Below, piece after piece: positions 4,949-6,362 of a DNA stretch of 6,362 nt. Position 1 is the stretch's first letter, and every line of letters begins with the position of its first letter. The notes beneath the pieces are model-generated. The model searched no databases. It was given only the letters and a program-made list of their open reading frames with translations, and was not told the origin of the DNA. The position numbers were made by a program, and so were the translations under genes. The stretch is from Bacillota bacterium (lineage in GTDB: Bacteria; Bacillota_A; Clostridia; DSM-8532). Location of the stretch: positions 1-6,362 of the forward strand of contig JAFADM010000388.1 in NCBI GenBank assembly GCA_023424865.1, read 5' to 3'.

Positions 4949-5326
4949 ATGAACGAACTCCCGGGTAAAATAAAGGATGCCGAACTTGAAGTGATGCGTG
5001 TGCTTTGGAATGCGGGGGAAGCTCTCCCGTTGATTGAAATACGACAAAATCTTTCTTCTCATTGCGGGTGGGAGGATTCCACAATTAAGACACTGCTCCG
5101 CAGGCTGCAGTCAAAGGGTGTTGTCAGGCTTGAACGGCGGGGAGTATACAGTGCTGTTGTTTCCGCAGAGGATTATAACAAATGGTCTACAAAAGCCTTT
5201 GTAAATAAAATATTTGCAGGCAGTGCAAAGAAGCTTGTGGCAGCCCTTGTTTCAGATGGACAGCTGGATGAGAAGGATATTGCAGAGCTTTCGGCAATGT
5301 TCAACACGGGTGAATCAGATGACTGA
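4949..5326 (+). CDS. blaI: BlaI/MecI/CopY-family transcriptional repressor
   Basis: A 125-aa dimeric winged-helix repressor, the usual length for the family. Seen: the N-terminal family opening KIKDAELEVMRVLWNAGEAL (7-26); the recognition region WEDSTIKTLLRRLQSKGVV (41-59), the standard W..ST..T.L.RL..KG motif; the wing LERRGVYSAVV (61-71); and the C-terminal dimerisation helix region FAGSAKKLVAALVSDGQLDEKDIAEL (89-114). In staphylococcal BlaI/MecI the partner protease cuts at an Asn-Phe bond in this region; aligned by eye, the equivalent here is Ala99-Leu100. GGAGG at 4938-4942 comes from the last tandem repeat. The stop overlaps the downstream M56 protease gene by 8 nt. It most likely represses its own promoter and that of blaR1-like targets. 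Whether the signal is a beta-lactam is not shown. Confidence 0.95.
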   Translation: MNELPGKIKDAELEVMRVLWNAGEALPLIEIRQNLSSHCGWEDSTIKTLLRRLQSKGVVRLERRGVYSAVVSAEDYNKWSTKAFVNKIFAGSAKKLVAALVSDGQLDEKDIAELSAMFNTGESDD

Positions 5327-6362
5327 AAGTATGCGAACAATCCTGGCTTTATCTCTGTCAGGCTCTGTCCTGGCGCTCATACTGTTTGCGGGAAAACCAC
5401 TTTTCAAAAACAGAGCAACTAAATCCTTCTCTTACTATATTTGGTTGCTGGTGCTGCTGCGCCTCGTTATTCCCATCTCTTCTCCGTTTCATTTTATGGA
5501 TTCCTATTTTAACGGTTTTAACGGCAAACAAACCTTAATAAATCCTATAATGCCTGTACAAATAATGCCTGTACAAACGGGTGTACCTGGGAGAAACCTC
5601 ATGGGAATGCCACAGAACCCCGGGGGAGTCCCAAACGCAGCACCTGATCCTTCAAATCTGAAAAACAGCAGCGCTGCCGCTGCACAAATACCGGAGAATT
5701 CCGGGCAGTCCTTTAAGGAGTTTGACTTTTTTGAATTTATGAAAGCCCAACTGCTATGGCTCTGGCTAACAGGCGCTGTCATCCGTTTTGGCTGGTTTTT
5801 GGCTGCTTACATTCATTTTTCAGGGAGTATACGGAATTCCTTTACATCGCCTCACAGCGATGACCTTGAGGTGTTTAACTCTCTTTACTCAGGCAGGCGT
5901 GTAAAGCTGGTTTGCAGCAGTAAAGCGGCCACACCTCTGCTTATGGGAGTTTTGCGCCCCGTTATTGTCCTGCCTGAGCGGGCATGGGTGGAAACCGGCA
6001 TGGAGGAGGAACTAAAATACATACTGCTCCATGAGCTTGTTCACTTCAAGAGAAAGGATATCCTTTATAAATGGGTTGTTATTCTTATTACGTCATTGCA
6101 TTGGTTTAATCCGCTTATGGTGATGATTCGCAGGGAAATAAGCCGGTCCTGCGAGCTTGCCTGTGATGAAATGGTAATAAGCGGCTTGTCCTCCCTTGAG
6201 AGAAAATGCTACGGTAACATGCTTCTTGCGTTTGCAGCTAAGAAAGGGCCGTCCTTAACGCTTCCTGCCACTACTTTATGTGAGGATAAAAAGACACTGG
6301 AGGAGCGGCTGATTGGCATTAAGGGTTATAAACGGAAATCGGTTTGGTCCCTCGTGCTAACG
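5319..6362 (+). CDS. blaR1: BlaR1/MecR1-type M56 metallopeptidase antirepressor (3' end beyond window)
   Basis: An integral membrane zinc protease sensor that on signal leads to cleavage of the BlaI repressor. 348 codons are visible with no stop. Likely membrane segments: about 7-24, 38-54, 145-165 and the start of another at 340 onward, plus a hydrophobic stretch at 252-260 after the active site. The catalytic HELVH is at 238-242 followed by FKRKD, and SCELACDE (277-284) supplies the third zinc ligand, probably Glu279. The loop between helices 2 and 3 (about 55-143) is long and rich in Pro, Asn, Gly and Ala and contains a duplicated IMPVQ (77-86). The start ATG at 5319 lies within the end of blaI (8-nt overlap) with GGGTGA 5 nt upstream; Met5 at 5331 is an alternative. 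The extracellular sensor domain, which would show whether penicillin is the ligand, lies outside the window. Confidence 0.93.
   Translation, partial: MTESMRTILALSLSGSVLALILFAGKPLFKNRATKSFSYYIWLLVLLRLVIPISSPFHFMDSYFNGFNGKQTLINPIMPVQIMPVQTGVPGRNLMGMPQNPGGVPNAAPDPSNLKNSSAAAAQIPENSGQSFKEFDFFEFMKAQLLWLWLTGAVIRFGWFLAAYIHFSGSIRNSFTSPHSDDLEVFNSLYSGRRVKLVCSSKAATPLLMGVLRPVIVLPERAWVETGMEEELKYILLHELVHFKRKDILYKWVVILITSLHWFNPLMVMIRREISRSCELACDEMVISGLSSLERKCYGNMLLAFAAKKGPSLTLPATTLCEDKKTLEERLIGIKGYKRKSVWSLVLT
5547..5576 (+). repeat. Perfect 15-bp tandem duplication in the blaR1-like gene
   Basis: ATAATGCCTGTACAA occurs twice back to back (5547-5561 and 5562-5576). It is in frame and encodes IMPVQ twice in the loop between membrane helices 2 and 3. 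Both copies are identical at the DNA level, which suggests a recent slippage event that the loop tolerates. Confidence 0.9.

Noticed and set aside
4782..5084. 100-codon minus-strand frame through the tandem repeats and blaI start
   Set aside because: It is antisense to a clear BlaI gene and stays open because the 12-bp units lack stops in that frame; no ribosome binding site or family match.

Overview
The window looks like a chromosomal segment of a Gram-positive anaerobe of the Clostridia type (moderate-GC Bacillota). The reasons are the gene families (BlaI/BlaR1, AraC with a GyrI-like domain, XRE with a TPR-like tail, PLDc_N), the strong AAGGAG/GGAGG ribosome binding sites, the tight head-to-tail genes and the AT-rich intergenic gaps. 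No species can be named from this alone.

Layout. Positions 4607 down to 1 hold six genes on the minus strand, in transcription order: an AraC-type regulator with a GyrI-like ligand domain (4607-3774), a 301-aa protein with a faint cysteine-peptidase-like (C39/BtrH-like) pattern (3767-2862), a DUF1697 protein (2815-2237), an XRE regulator with a TPR-like C-terminus (2155-1043), a 67-aa two-helix PLDc_N membrane protein (1003-800) and a BcrA-type ABC transporter ATPase that runs off the left edge (803 to before 1). The first three are closely spaced (gaps of 6 and 46 nt) and probably form one unit. The last three have gaps of 39 nt and a 4-nt overlap and probably form another. The 81-nt gap between the two sets contains a weak terminator-like hairpin and a long inverted repeat that covers the XRE ribosome binding site. 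On the plus strand, 4949-5326 is a BlaI/MecI-type repressor. It overlaps by 8 nt a BlaR1/MecR1-type M56 metalloprotease sensor (5319 onward) that is cut by the right edge.

The 341-nt divergent region (4608-4948) is the most structured non-coding part. It carries a candidate AraC promoter containing a 6-bp-arm palindrome, a good sigma-A-type promoter for blaI overlapped by a 10+10 bp perfect inverted repeat, a possible BlaI-type TAC/GTA dyad, and a run of ten 12-bp tandem repeats that ends one base before the blaI start codon.

How it may work. The XRE-PLDc_N-ABC module resembles the yxlE-yxlF part of the Bacillus subtilis sigY operon, here with an XRE regulator in front. Export of, or immunity to, a membrane-active compound is a reasonable but unproven role. 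The AraC/GyrI protein probably senses a small molecule and controls its own operon. BlaI/BlaR1 is a repressor plus signal-activated protease pair; its inducing ligand cannot be judged because the extracellular sensor end lies outside the window. I see no complete novel system. The points most worth a second look are the repeat-filled blaI leader and the hairpin over the XRE ribosome binding site.
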